Positions 1 to 11,296 of a stretch of 64,000 nt of DNA are shown in pieces. The position numbers and the translations under genes are program-made. Source of the DNA: Coriolopsis trogii (taxonomy: Eukaryota; Basidiomycota; Agaricomycetes; Polyporales; Polyporaceae); contig JAHYIO010000027.1 in NCBI GenBank assembly GCA_020543525.1, positions 186,001-250,000 on the forward strand, read 5' to 3'. A model generated the notes under the pieces. The model searched no databases and had not been told where the DNA came from. It saw only the letters and a program-made list of their open reading frames with translations. Position 1 is the stretch's first letter. The number at the start of each line of letters is the position of its first letter.

Positions 1-410
1 GGCGGCGCTCTGGTGATCTCGCAGTCGGGAACGGTGCTCCTACAAGTCAGGGCGGTTGCTAGAGTGCCACTCGCGCACATTCGACAGCTTCTCGCACTCA
101 GTTCTTGGCCAGACGAACCAGTACCGGCGACTTCCCAAACTCACGCTGCCACACGGCCGGCCTTCCCTAGGACGCTGAGCGAGCTCAGGAGGTCGACCTT
201 CCCATGTTCCGGTCCCAGATTGATCCCATGCGGTGATTTTCCTGCTACGTCAGCCTGCCCATCAGACATCAGCACGACCGAGTCCTGAAGCAGGATGATC
301 CCCCTCGGTGTACCCACTCTCTCGGGACCCTCGACGACGACCCTTGGTTCATATACCTGAAACGCGTTGGCGTCTCCTCCTTCACGCCCACCACCTTATA
401 CCCTGTGGCC

Positions 411-478
411 CTCCAACTTTGTTTTTCTTCTTCTCTTATACCCTTTAGTTCCCTCCCTTCCCTTCTCATTCGTTTACC
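411..478 (+). promoter_or_regulatory. Pyrimidine-rich leader before the first gene
   Basis: This stretch is almost wholly C and T and runs directly into the ATG at 479, which has a favourable context (ACCATGG). CT-rich tracts just upstream of the start codon are typical of fungal promoters and 5' leaders. The transcription start itself cannot be placed from sequence. Nothing supportable was found in bases 1-410. Confidence 0.5.
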
Positions 479-1981
479 ATGGCTTTCGCCCTGCCTGCCC
501 CCAACGTTCTCTCAAAAGTCATGTCCGACCCGTCGCACAAGAATAACTCTGACCGCGATCGGCATATCATCTTGTCCACCGAACCCCGCTCTCTCCCCAG
601 CCGCCGCGACGCGGTCCTCTTTACGAAAGAAAGCCCGTCTCATCTTTCTCCGGAAGAAAGTGACGATGACATGCCGTTGAGTCCTATCACCTTCATGCGA
701 AACAACGACTACGAACGGTCCCGGCTATCGTACATCCACATCGAATCCACCACTCGCCCCTCGTCTTCCCCTCCGAGTCCACAAAGCCCGCACAGTAGCT
801 CTCCCCTATCTCCCATGATCTTCTCGCATCCGAACGTGAGCAGCCCCTCGCTAGTGTCCAAACCTCCGCCTGTATTCCCGAGTGCGGCAACGCAGTCTCT
901 TGCGTTCCGCCTCAAGCGCCCGCTCCCGCCGCTTCCCAAGGTTGACACCGACACCATTGGCAGCGCGACGATGTCTGCCAGAACGCGCCAAGAGCAGTCC
1001 ACGCCTGTCTTCCGTCCCTCACCATCAAGCAGTGACGACCGCGACAGTGACAGTGCTCTCTTTTCGCCTGTAGCCCCCTCCCACTCCTCTGGCACCTCTA
1101 TCCGGACTACGACATCCTCCGAGTCCGTTCAGAGCTCAAAGGCCATCGAGGCGCATCCAGCGGTGGTGGACGGGAAACCCTGGGTCTCTCCTCTGACGAT
1201 TCCTGTCCGCGCCCAGTCTTCGCCCTTCCCGCAGTCTTTGTCTCAGCCTCAGGGGCATCCTGCCATTGGCCAACCCATCATCAGCCCGTACATCTCTGTG
1301 ACCCCCGCCTCTCCTGTGCCCCACCAGGAGTTCCCTTCTTTTGCTTCCGGGCTCGAAGCCATCCGACAGAATGCGCGTAGCGCGTCCTCGACGTCGATCA
1401 TCCTAGCCTCGCCCCACGATGACTCCCCAAAGCGGTCGGGCACGCCATCGCTGTACGACACCGACCGCGACCTTCCTGAACCGCCGCGCTCCCCTTCCCC
1501 CGCACCATCGTTCACGCCGTCTGTTGCGTCGGGCCGGTCGTTCATGGGGACACAGAACGGGAAGCTCTCGCTCAAGCGTATGGTGTCCAAGTCACGCCTT
1601 TTTGGCCGCCGCACACTCTCGTCGGCGTCCGAACCCGCGCCAACGACTGGGACGGAAGGCGAGGGCGACGAGGAGGAGGAGACTGTCGTAGGCCACGGGT
1701 GTAACTCGCACTCGATGGACGACCGGATGCTGCGTCCGGCTGAATATGCGCGGTCAGAATCGCCGAGCGCTAGCACCGTCGTCTCCGTTGGGTCGTCGGC
1801 CGGTTCGGGATCGGTGTCTGTGTTGGAAAAGAGGTCGATGGACGATTTTCGTGTCCCCCCGCGGTTGGAGATCGCGGAGGTGATTTTCACGGAGCAGGGA
1901 GATGTGTGGGAGCCGCGCGAGCTGTACGACGTCATCCCAATCCTGCGCCAGCTCAGGGCCCCTGGCAAACTGAAGATTTGA
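479..1981 (+). CDS. Disordered Ser/Pro-rich protein, 500 aa, function unknown
   Basis: Single uninterrupted reading frame starting at the ATG in an ACCATGG context. Residues about 1-460 are low complexity and dominated by Ser, Pro, Thr and Arg, with many SP and SPP dipeptides that could be sites for proline-directed kinases. A short acidic run (EGEGDEEEE) lies near residue 395 and a basic patch (SLKRMVSKSRLFGRR) just before it. The last 40 residues look folded: a strand-like segment with VIFTEQGDVW leads into ELYDVIPILRQLRAPG. This resembles the conserved tail of many uncharacterised agaricomycete proteins. No catalytic motif, signal peptide or membrane segment is visible. The long frames on the opposite strand follow from the biased codons and are not genes. 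The protein could be a signalling scaffold, but that is a guess. Confidence 0.8.
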   Translation: MAFALPAPNVLSKVMSDPSHKNNSDRDRHIILSTEPRSLPSRRDAVLFTKESPSHLSPEESDDDMPLSPITFMRNNDYERSRLSYIHIESTTRPSSSPPSPQSPHSSSPLSPMIFSHPNVSSPSLVSKPPPVFPSAATQSLAFRLKRPLPPLPKVDTDTIGSATMSARTRQEQSTPVFRPSPSSSDDRDSDSALFSPVAPSHSSGTSIRTTTSSESVQSSKAIEAHPAVVDGKPWVSPLTIPVRAQSSPFPQSLSQPQGHPAIGQPIISPYISVTPASPVPHQEFPSFASGLEAIRQNARSASSTSIILASPHDDSPKRSGTPSLYDTDRDLPEPPRSPSPAPSFTPSVASGRSFMGTQNGKLSLKRMVSKSRLFGRRTLSSASEPAPTTGTEGEGDEEEETVVGHGCNSHSMDDRMLRPAEYARSESPSASTVVSVGSSAGSGSVSVLEKRSMDDFRVPPRLEIAEVIFTEQGDVWEPRELYDVIPILRQLRAPGKLKI

Positions 1982-4259
1982 GTTGCCCTACGGTGCCCGG
2001 TGGGCAGTGGCGAGTGGTTCCCGACGGATCAAAATTGGACTTGGACCTTCTTGAGAGGTTTTACCCTGGGACGACATCCACCTCGTCCTTGATACTTGAC
2101 ACTTTCCATCCGACCCACCGCTGACGATGTGTATGTTGTAACAAGACCACGACGCCCCATTTCTTCATCTTCTCTCGCCCTCTCTCACAATGTTGTTGCC
2201 ACCACTATCTTTATCGTGCTACGCCTTTGCGGCTTACGCATCCCTCGTTTACCACCCTCTCCGCTCCCTAACCCGGACTCGCTGCATCTCGAAACCCCGC
2301 ATACGCACCATGACACCTGCTCTCGCGCATTCGTCCAGCCATCATGCTCCCGTACATACATTAGCACCATCTACCGCCTCGCGACCGGCCATAATACGAG
2401 CCTGCCGTGTCCTCGCACGAACGCTCTCGGACTCTTTCCATCTCATCTGTACCCCCTCTGTACCACTCTGCACTTGCACACACATACATACCTGCTCCGT
2501 ATCTCTTGCTTCATCGGCATCGCTCTTTACTCTACCGTCTATGCCTATTCTCAAATGCTTCTGCCTTCTGCCGTCGTCGGTTTGTCCGCGATCCTGGCTC
2601 CTGAGCGGAGTTTTTGTCGAGGCTTCCCACTCAAGGTCGCCATCGAGCCCGCTAGGTGGATTTTGCCACTTCGCCCACGTCGGACATCGCGACCGCGCGC
2701 GCGCAGGGTGGGGTGGCTGACAGGAGTCTTGATGCATGATACATGAAAGCGGGAGAAGCCGCGGGATCTGCAGAACTGCAGTTGACGAAGCCCGTCGTCA
2801 GGGTGGCGCGAAGCCCTTGCATGTGCTGCCCGCCGGGTTTTGACGATCACAGAGACCGGCAATATCGGGGTCCTGCATACCTCCTCGGAAGCCTGAGTCG
2901 GTCGCTCCCGTTCGATGAGATTGTTTAGACCTGAGATGGTGAGATGGTTCGAACCTCTCGGATATCCCCGGGTGGGCGAGATCATTGGCGGCGGCGTACT
3001 TCAAGGTGTAGTTCTCTTCTCCGGTATTGAAGGGTCAACGCCAGCGCCCTCGGACAATCGACTGACGTTTGGTCCAGTACTGAGCGCGAGATGAACAACG
3101 AAAGGCGTTATGTGGCGACGGCGAATGGGCGCTGATGCGATTACGAGGGTCTGGGAGACGATCTTCAACGCAGCCCACAACTTGAACACAGCCTCACTGC
3201 CAACGTGTCAATCGAGCTCAGTACCTGGGAAGGAACGGATTCCAAGGGACGTGGGCGCGTTCCTTCAGCAGCCCTGTTTGCTTCTCGAGGTTTCTCACAC
3301 GATACCGTGTTGCATCACGGCCAACGATGACTTTGACTTCCCGAGCAGTGTCTCGGAAGGACCAGTTACTAGTTGGTTACTAGTAGGCTGAAACGCGGCG
3401 GAGACACTGTCTGTAGGTGTGCTGCATCTTTGGACCGAGTGAAGTCAACTTCTGAGAGCTCGGCCGGCAATCATCGCCGTTGGCTCGGTCGTCTCGAGCG
3501 GCCTTGAGTTCATGGATCTTCAACGAGCGGTGCTTGGTGTGTTGTTGGACAAGTGAAAATTGTGATGGAACATACTCACTTGCCATATGTGGCGCGACGC
3601 TGGGACGGATCTCATCATGGGCGCTCCTGCCCTTTTGGGGGGGGAGTCTCCGAGTCCATCTGCCACTACTGCCATCATCTCTGCCTCCGACGCAAGACAA
3701 CCCAATCCCAATATCCTCACCCTGAGTCTCTGACCTAGGGCCTTGATCAGAAGGCTGAAGGAGGATGGGACAAGGCTCTCGACAATCATCACGGCGATAG
3801 CATGTGCCGGGCTACTACGACCGGGACGAAGTATGAAGTACTTCTATTCCAGCGCTGTCGAATCGATCTCAAGCTTGTTTAGTAAGTACACATCATTCAC
3901 TGGCGTAACTGACATTTCGACGCCATTGCCTGGGGAGGTAGGTAGTGACTGTGCCTGCGTCACGAATCAAAGGAACCGACCCCTCCCTCTGACCATCACC
4001 TCCTCCACGGCGGATTCGACTGCTTTCTCACGGATACCTTCCACATCTCGGGAGACTTAGCTCTTGAGCTCAATGAGCCTCTTTCGTTTGCTGATATCGC
4101 TTGAGGGTACATCGCGCTTCGAAGAACTCGCTCACGATATCGTGCGAACGGACTGGTCTGCTGACGGTCTGTAGACTATTCCAAGAATGCCTCTCCCGCA
4201 CTAGGCCGAATGGCGACCAGATAGCCTGTCCCCGAGCAACGTAGACTCCGACGTCCACC
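1982..4259. other. Intergenic, no confident gene
   Basis: Holds the 3' flank of the disordered-protein gene and the promoter side of the amidase gene. On the minus strand two open stretches (about 3792-3578 and 3530-3412) are joined by a plausible intron (donor GTGAGT, about 47 nt), but no homology or start could be recognised. A B-box-like GGTTCGAACC near 2945 has no A box upstream. A G8 run sits near 3636. Confidence 0.5.
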
Positions 4260-6386
4260 ATGCTAGCATTTCTAGGGCACCGTCGTGCATGGTGCGCCTC
4301 ACATCTCCGTATGACTATTCATTCTAACAATGTCGAGTATCGCCTAGCACCATCAAGCGCAAGGAGCGTGAGGAACGCATCCGTAGTCTACCCCCCGAGT
4401 ATCATACTCCCATCACCCTCGAGGAAGAGCGACTCCTTGCAAGACCCGCCTCAGAGGTCATCGCCGCCGTCCAAGCAGGCACGCTCTTGCCTAGAGACGT
4501 CCTGCTCGCCTATGGCAAGAAAGCGCTCAAAGCCCATGCCGCGACCAACTGCCTCACCGAAGTCCTCATCGACAAGGCCGACGGATGGGCCAAAGCTGCC
4601 AACACCCAGGGCCCGCTCGCGGGCATGCCCGTCAGCGTCAAGGACACGGTCTGCTTCGCGGGCGAAGACGCGTGCATCGGATACTCGGCCTGGGTCGGTA
4701 AGCGCGCGGAGAAGGATGCGGCGATTGTCCGCCTCTTGAAGGATGCTGGGGCGGTCCCGTTCGTGAAGACGAACGTGCCGATTACGCTCCTCTCGTTCGA
4801 GTCCGCGAACGACGTGTTTGGGACGACCACGAACCCGCACAGCAAGGGATACTCCCCTGGTGGCTCTACCGGGGGCGAGGCGGCCCTGCTCGCGTATGGC
4901 GGCTCCCGCCTCGGCATTGGCACAGACGTCGCGGGCTCCGTTCGTGCACCAGCGTAAGCTTACTTTGAGACTTTGCATTCTCACTCGCATGTGATTGGAA
5001 GAGCTCACGATGACTGCGTCACAGGCACTTCTCTGGCGTGTACTCGATCAAGGCCTCGATGTACCGGTTCCTGAAGGGCGGAAACTCGACGAGCATGCCC
5101 GGTCAGGAGGGCATACCTGCCACATACTCTCCCATGACGCGCACTCTCGAAGACCTCGAGACGTTCTGGCGTGCGGTGATGAGCATGAAACCGTGGGAGT
5201 ACGACCACTCGGTGAGCCGTGTTCCGCCCATTTTGTGGCTTCTGGAGAGTTATATTCGTGCCCTTGACGTTTCTGTCGTATCATAGGTTCTTCCCATTCC
5301 TTGGCGGGAGGTCGATTTGGTTTCTGGGAAGCCCATTCGCTGGGGCGTCCTATGGGACGACGGTATGCGAGCGAGTGGTGTACGCGCGGAAGGAACGCAT
5401 GTTGACAGAACCGGTTCTGCAGGTGTTGTTGCTCCTTCGCCCGCTTGCAAACGTGCTCTGGAGATGGTGGTCACGGCGCTGACTGACCGAGGACACGAAG
5501 TCGTTGCCATGTACGTGAATCCTGTCTCTGTGTACTACAGGAGCTAACTCCCAGTGACTATGGCAGAGAGCCCCCCAGCCCATACGGAGGGTTGAAGATC
5601 GGCTCCCAGATTCTCCTTGCCGAAGGCGGTATGCATCTCGTTCCTAAGGGTTCCCTATCCTGTCGGATCACCGAGTTGACAGATCTCAACCTGCTGTAGG
5701 CAAGGTCTCGACACGTCCCATACGATTTGGCGAGAGCAACGATCCGGGCGTGCACGAAGCCCGCCTTATGTTCGCCATGCCGCGCTTTGTAAAGCGCCTC
5801 TACGCCTGGTATCTCCGTCACATCAAGCGCGACGAGGTGTACGCCGGCCTCATCGAGAACTGGTCGGAGAAGACCGTCGAGCAGTACCTCGGTCTCATCG
5901 CTCAGCGTGAGGGCTACCGCGAGCGCTGGTTCCAGACCATGCGCGACGGCGCGTTCGACTTTGTCCTCACTGTGCCGAACGCGCTCCCTGCTACCCCGCA
6001 TGGAGGGATGAAAGATGGTTTCAAGGGGTGCGGATACACTTTCCTGTGGAACATTGTGCGTGTCTCCGTTTCTTTGCACAATCTGGTCAAAGCATCAGAC
6101 TGACATGATTCATGATCTGCAGCTCGACTACACCGCGGGAGTGCTCCCCGTGACGCACGTCGACAAGGAACGGGACGCGCTTGGGAAACCTATCAAACCT
6201 CGGAACGCGATCGAGCGCCAGATGTACAAGATGTACGACGCGGCCAAGATGCACGGGCTGCCCGTCGGCGTGCAGGTCGTCGGGAAACGGCTCGAGGAAG
6301 AGAAGGTACTGGAGGGTATGAAACTCATCGAGGGGCTCTTGAGAGAGTCCGGGAAGGCCTACTCTCTGCTGGAAACGAGGGATTGA
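4260..6386 (+). CDS. Amidase-signature family hydrolase (FAAH/acetamidase-like), 556 aa
   Basis: Serine hydrolase predicted to cleave amide bonds of small or acyl amides. Eight exons close in frame: 4260-4291, 4348-4953, 5025-5211, 5287-5362, 5423-5510, 5567-5628, 5700-6055, 6123-6386. The Ser-cisSer-Lys triad is present as Lys109 (PVSVKDT), Ser184 (PGGSTGGEAAL) and Ser208 (GTDVAGSVRAPA). The spacing of 75 and 24 residues is the same as in mammalian FAAH (Lys142, Ser217, Ser241). The first exon encodes only MLAFLGHRRA plus part of a codon. It joins the TIKRKER helix and matches the usual N-terminus of fungal members, so this start is preferred over inner ATGs. There is no N-terminal membrane helix like that of mammalian FAAH, so a cytosolic or peripheral enzyme is expected. 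The substrate cannot be told from sequence. Introns are 52-75 nt. Confidence 0.93.
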
Positions 6387-7344
6387 CAAACACGACTAAG
6401 GTGCAGAAGCAACATGTACTAGTATCCTCTAGGTTATGCACGGTTTGACATCTACACTTGGACCTAGTAGTACGTTGCAGCACCGTGACTATGACTGACG
6501 GCGACGCCCGGCCGGGACTCTGAATAACAGGCGATCCTACCGTGAAACATCGTATACTGGTGTTCAGAGAGATACAAATTCCCTTCATTCATATATTCCA
6601 AAAACAAGTTATCGTTATCGCTCAGCCTCACTCTCGACTGGTCATGGTGGACAGTGGGTAACCTCCATCGGCGTCCTTCGGCTATGTCGATGTAGTGCTA
6701 ACGACGGCAATTGCCGTGATGGGGGGGGGGAGGGCGCGCGCCTGCCCGACAACGAGCTCAATGCGACAGACGGCGACTGCGTTGGTGTTAGTCGTTGCAG
6801 AAAATTCCAGAAAAAAGTGAGTGGAATTGAAGACGGTGCAGTACTACAGCTTCATGCTGAAGACAAGTAAATCCAGGCAAAATGTTGCCTTCTAGTACTA
6901 CCATCTGTCATCGCTACATGATGAGTCCGCGTCATCCTTTGGGAAGACTCAACGTCGCGCTTGTACATGTCTGCTTGGGGAGTACTGCCAGAGATATCTG
7001 GTAAGCTACGTTGCAGGCTTCGCACCATCGTATCACCTCCCTGACGTGCCTGTTCAAGGCCCAACCGTGGGGGCAATCCATCGATATCGACCAACGATGT
7101 GTCCACAGGTTACCTTGGAACCCGAAAGCCAAAGAGCTCTTTGCGGGTGCGCAGCTAGAAGGCGGCTAAAGCGGCCCTTTGTTACCCAAATCTGTTAGCC
7201 GATGTGACCAGGTAAGCCGTGATTTAGCGCTCACCTTGGATAGAAATCATCGACCGCACCTCTCCTACTTCCCTCCCATAGCGTCCAACGCGACTCTTTC
7301 TTCCTCAACTTTCGTCCTCCTTGGCTCCGACGCCCGACTATACG
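6387..7344. other. Intergenic, G10 homopolymer
   Basis: No gene supported. A run of ten G at 6721-6730 follows a T and precedes AGGGCGCGCG. It is a possible sequencing-length ambiguity or a local G-rich structure. The rest is 3' flank of the amidase gene and unremarkable DNA. Confidence 0.5.
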
Positions 7345-7647
7345 ATGCCCGCCCATCCCCGCAACAACCGTCGCGCCTCAAGGCGCCACAACCCATTGGC
7401 TCGCCCCCCGCCCACCAACGAGAATGCTCCGGGGTCAGCAAATGCCCCCGTTGTCCCGGCCCAAGCCACGTCTGGATCGTCTCCAAGGAGGGCTCTGGGC
7501 CTCCATAATGGGTACTTGCTAGAGCCGGCGACCCCTATTCTACCATCCCCGCCTCCACCAACCACGAGAGCCGAGGGAAATGAGGAGGTTGAAGTCTCGC
7601 CAGTTGAGGATTACTGTTTTCCGGAGGTGACCAAGAATAACACATGA
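7345..7647 (+). CDS. Possible small Pro/Arg-rich protein, 100 aa
   Basis: Open frame from an ATG to TGA encoding a protein with a basic N-terminus (PRNNRRASRRHN), a proline-rich middle with PSPPPPTT, and an acidic tail (EGNEEVEVSPVEDY). Composition resembles the disordered small proteins common in basidiomycetes, and the upstream 60 bases are CT-rich. The opposite strand is also open over most of the interval, and no domain is recognised. It could be chance or one exon of a longer gene. Confidence 0.3.
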   Translation: MPAHPRNNRRASRRHNPLARPPPTNENAPGSANAPVVPAQATSGSSPRRALGLHNGYLLEPATPILPSPPPPTTRAEGNEEVEVSPVEDYCFPEVTKNNT

Positions 7648-8684
7648 GTTTATGAACTACCTGTGAGTCTTCCCGACCTTCGAAAGTCCTCTGAAGTTCT
7701 GATACCCTCTTTAGGATGGATATGGTTAGCCCACAGTACGACAAGACACGCGTCACTTACAATTCTTGCCCCCGTTGCATTTCTTCATCTGCTCTCTGCT
7801 TTGTTCCTGGTTACCACTGTCACCTGCTTTCTCGCATTTGTGCCATCCCGATGCTTCCGTGTATATAGCTTGCTACTTGCTTTTACTTTCACGTCCACTA
7901 TCCCCACACCACTATCGCCGTTTTGCTACTTATGACTTCCTCTCACACGAGATCCCTGTCATCGATCTAACCCCTTATTACTCCGTGCCCTGCAGTTTAT
8001 TTATCTCCGTCTTCAATATCAGAAGTGCTCTGGAAATTCCCATGTGTTAACGACCTAGTTGGCAGTGGTTGGGTATGCCTTGTAACACACAACAACAATA
8101 TATAGCGGCGGGCTCGTCACGAACATCCATGAGGAAATCAAGTAGCACTCAGTGGTGGACAAATATGGTCAAGGGAATAGAGGCTGCACTCCGAAGCTGG
8201 CCACTGCAAATAACAGTGCGCTTCACACCACACTGAAGGCTGCAACCAGCCCTCTGTGCCGAGACTACGCACGGGGCGTGACGAACACAGTTGTCTCATC
8301 CTTGTTATGAGCACCCAAGGCGTCCATAAGACACTTTGCGCGTATCTTTCGGATCTCGACGTCTACGCACCCACCTGCACGTCCGTGAAACCACAAGCAC
8401 ACCAGTATACCCCAGAGCGTCAAGTAGACGTGAACATCGATAACATACTCAATAGACATGGCGGCAGTCGTACGGTACTACATTGAGCGTTCTTCCTGCC
8501 TATTCCTTTCTTTCCTTCGGTACAACAGAGCACCCGCCATTGCTACACTTCAGTACACTTTAGACAGTCCACATTGCCTCGCGCCTCGCGCTCCTAGGTG
8601 ACCTTCAATCAAAAACAAGACTAATTCGGAAGCAAAAGTCAACCAAGACAATGATGTGGGCATGCGGTCGTACGCGAAGACTTC
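7648..8684. other. Intergenic, 3' flank of the fimbrin gene
   Basis: Several overlapping short frames occur on both strands but none has recognisable protein character or convincing splice context. The part nearest 8684 is the expected 3' UTR side of the minus-strand fimbrin gene. Confidence 0.5.
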
Positions 8685-11206
8685 TCAGTTCTGCAGCGCC
8701 ATCAGACTGCCAACGAAGGTCATGATCTGATCAAGACGTCAGCAACCATATTGCGAACCCAGCAAGAATTCAGACGCACCAAACGCGGCCGAATGTCGAC
8801 GATATCCTCGGGCACCAAGAAGATGAGCGCGTTCATCTTCCTCGCAATCGAGATAGCGAGCTTGGCTGTAACGCGCGCGCGCACGAATGAACGTCAACCT
8901 CGTGAACGCATACGCCGAGAGGGTTGACACGTACCATTCTGCTTGCGATCCTCGTAGTCGCCCGTCTCGCTGACGTTGATGACGAGACTGGGGTCTACGA
9001 TACCTGGGCGGAGCGCTTCGAGCAGGTCAAGGAGGAAGAGCCCTGTCGTGAGTGAGGGATCCTTGAAGGAGCGGATGGGCCGGACAGTGGGCTTCGCCTT
9101 CTGCGCGGTCGTGTTCGCCCACTTCAGAATCTCGGTGTCACTGATCGGACGCCCTTGACTCGTCTTCGACAACGAGCTGAGGGTCTGAGTGATGTTTTTG
9201 CTGATAGACACGTTTCAGCACGTCGTGCTTGCCTCTAGAGTGAAATGCTCACCGCATTAACTGCCAGACAAGACCAAGGACTAGAGTCTTGTTGCCGTCG
9301 ACGATATCTGAACCCTGGATACCGACGAGATGCATGCCGCTCTGCTTGCCGAGCTCGACAACATAGTTGCAGTTCTCGACTTGCTTGAAGCGCGACAGCT
9401 TGGACTGGTTCGGAGTGACCCCAATGTCCTCTTCCTCTTCGCCGTCTGCGGTGGAATACGTCTCTTGTGCTGCACCAGCCTTGGGTTTGCTGACACGCCG
9501 CCACATGACAGAGCCCGGCATGATGCGATCGAACGCTTGTAGGATGACAACGCCGTCGCGCAGGTTTTCGAACAGGTTGAATACCGCGGGCTCGACGCCG
9601 AGCGAGTTGAGCCAGAGAGTGAAGACGCGAGCTTCGCGCTCGCCTTCCGCATCGAAGTCTTCTACGACACCGTAGTCCTTCGCCTCCTGCTCGTCAAGCG
9701 GCGCCAGACCAGGGTAGTTGTTGAACAGATTTGCGACGAATGCAAGGTTCAGTCGAGGGTTACCCGAGATAAGCGACGCAGGAGTGAGATACTTCCTGCA
9801 CCCGATGGCATCCGCATTTTGGAGGACCTGCGATTCCACTTCAGCTTCAAGCGCGGAATCTCGTGAAGTACCATCGCACCTGCTCTGCCCGTTGCCGGTT
9901 ATCGCGCGCTTGCAGAGGGGCCAGGGAGCACTTCTCGGGTACGAGCTGGTTCAGGAGAACAGTGTAGTTCTCACCGTCCGACACGTCGCGACTGAAGTTG
10001 TTCACTCTGTGCACCATCAATGTCAGTTCATGCGCTCAACATGTCGATCAGAAGCAACAGTCCTTACCGTCGCTTCCATCCCGCGGCTTTGAGATGGTAG
10101 TTGAACCACCGAAGGAGAATCTGATCAGGAGTCAAGCGCAGGAGGTCCTCGATCGTCTCTCCTTCTTCGCATAGGCGGTACAGCTCAGGGTGAAGCTTGA
10201 TATCAACCTGTGCCAAAAGACCACGACGGATGATCTGCCAAATCAGACCAAGGATCAAGTGCTCCCGTCCCTCTGCGAGATCCGTAGGCCCGATGTTGAC
10301 CACTGAGCATCCGATAGCTTTCGCGGACGTGATGACAATGTTGTTGTTCTCAGTCATCTGGAATGCATTGAGCGGCTTCTTCGCCGTGGGCTTGTTCAAT
10401 ACACGGGTATCGATGGTTTCCGGTACGGAGTCGTTGATAAGTTTGCTGAGGATTAGACCGTCTCGACATTCGTCGAAGAGCTGCATGGTGTTGGTAGGAA
10501 TCGGGAAACGGTTCCCGATGTCTGGGTCTCCTTCAAGGACCTGCAGCAATTGTCAAATTTGAGTTGCGCTTAACGAGAAACAGCATTTCGGGAGTGGACG
10601 CGAGTATAGGGGTATCATGACAGCCGTCTACGTCTCTCTGATGCATCCAATGCATGTATTCCGCCGATTGCGTATATACCCCAGTGTCCTGTAATCGTAA
10701 TATACAACTCACTGCATTGATATGGTTTGTGAACTCGGCGCGTTCATCTTCGTTGATCGTATGGCTGACGTTCGCGTTCGACCCTTGCACGGTCACCTTT
10801 CCAGCTCTTGAGGGCAAGAGAGACTCCTTCGCTTGGGAACGAAGCTTTACGTTGAGCTGGTGTTACCGCAGAATAGTGAGCAGTCGTAAATGGAATCAGT
10901 GGCGATGTGCGCACCTCGACCCAATCATCCAGCTCGACCTTTCCACTCGAGTCCACGCTGACATGCTTGAGGACTTCTCGTGCGCGATCGTAGGACTCTC
11001 CTTGTGATTGTAGTGACTGCAACACGCGCTGTTTGTCGATGCGGCCGGGAGTGTCGGTCGATATCGCGCTGCGCGGAAGCGGTTGAGTCGGGCCGTCATT
11101 GTCATGCAGAAATGAGGCGGGGGACGTACTTGAAGCGGTTGATGAGGTCGAACATCTCATCCTGAGAGACCTCTGGGTACTTCTTGCGCAATCTGAGGGC
11201 GTCCAT
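8685..11206 (-). CDS. SAC6: Fimbrin/plastin actin-bundling protein, 647 aa
   Basis: Crosslinks actin filaments in actin patches, cables and the cytokinetic ring. Nine exons on the minus strand close in frame: 11206-11130, 11068-10915, 10856-10713, 10540-10068, 10006-9880, 9827-9253, 9200-8935, 8865-8780, 8726-8685. The N-terminal 90 residues carry two EF-hand-like units (around STDTPGRIDKQR and SVDSSGKVELDD). Both have Ser at loop position 1, so calcium binding is doubtful. Four calponin-homology domains follow in two tandem actin-binding pairs. Strong fimbrin signatures include NANVSHTINEDER, LNAFQMTENNNIVITSAKAI, LILGLIWQIIRRGLL, GEREARVFTLWLNSLGV and the C-terminus TFVGSLMALQN. Length matches the usual 610-650 residues. 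The intron before exon 8 contains an alternating GC/CG run (CGCGCGCGCGC). The last exon is only 42 nt but encodes the family's conserved end. Confidence 0.97.
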
Positions 11207-11290
11207 GGCTGTCGATGATGAGGGAGAGAGAAAGATGAGGGAGGAGAGGCGTTTGTGGCTGGGGCCGCGGCCGCTGACGTCGTTTCCGGA

Positions 11291-11296
11291 TATATA
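11291..11296 (-). promoter_or_regulatory. TATA-like element upstream of the fimbrin gene
   Basis: On the minus strand the sequence reads GTGTATATATCC about 85 nt upstream of the fimbrin ATG at 11206. Position and sequence fit a core promoter TATA element, but the start of transcription is not known. Confidence 0.35.

Noticed and set aside
1249..1968. 239-codon minus-strand frame
   Set aside because: Shadow of the disordered-protein gene on the plus strand, which has the better start context and a plausible folded C-terminus.
2920..2990. tRNA-like B box (GGTTCGAACC)
   Set aside because: No A box at the right distance and no acceptor-stem pairing around it.
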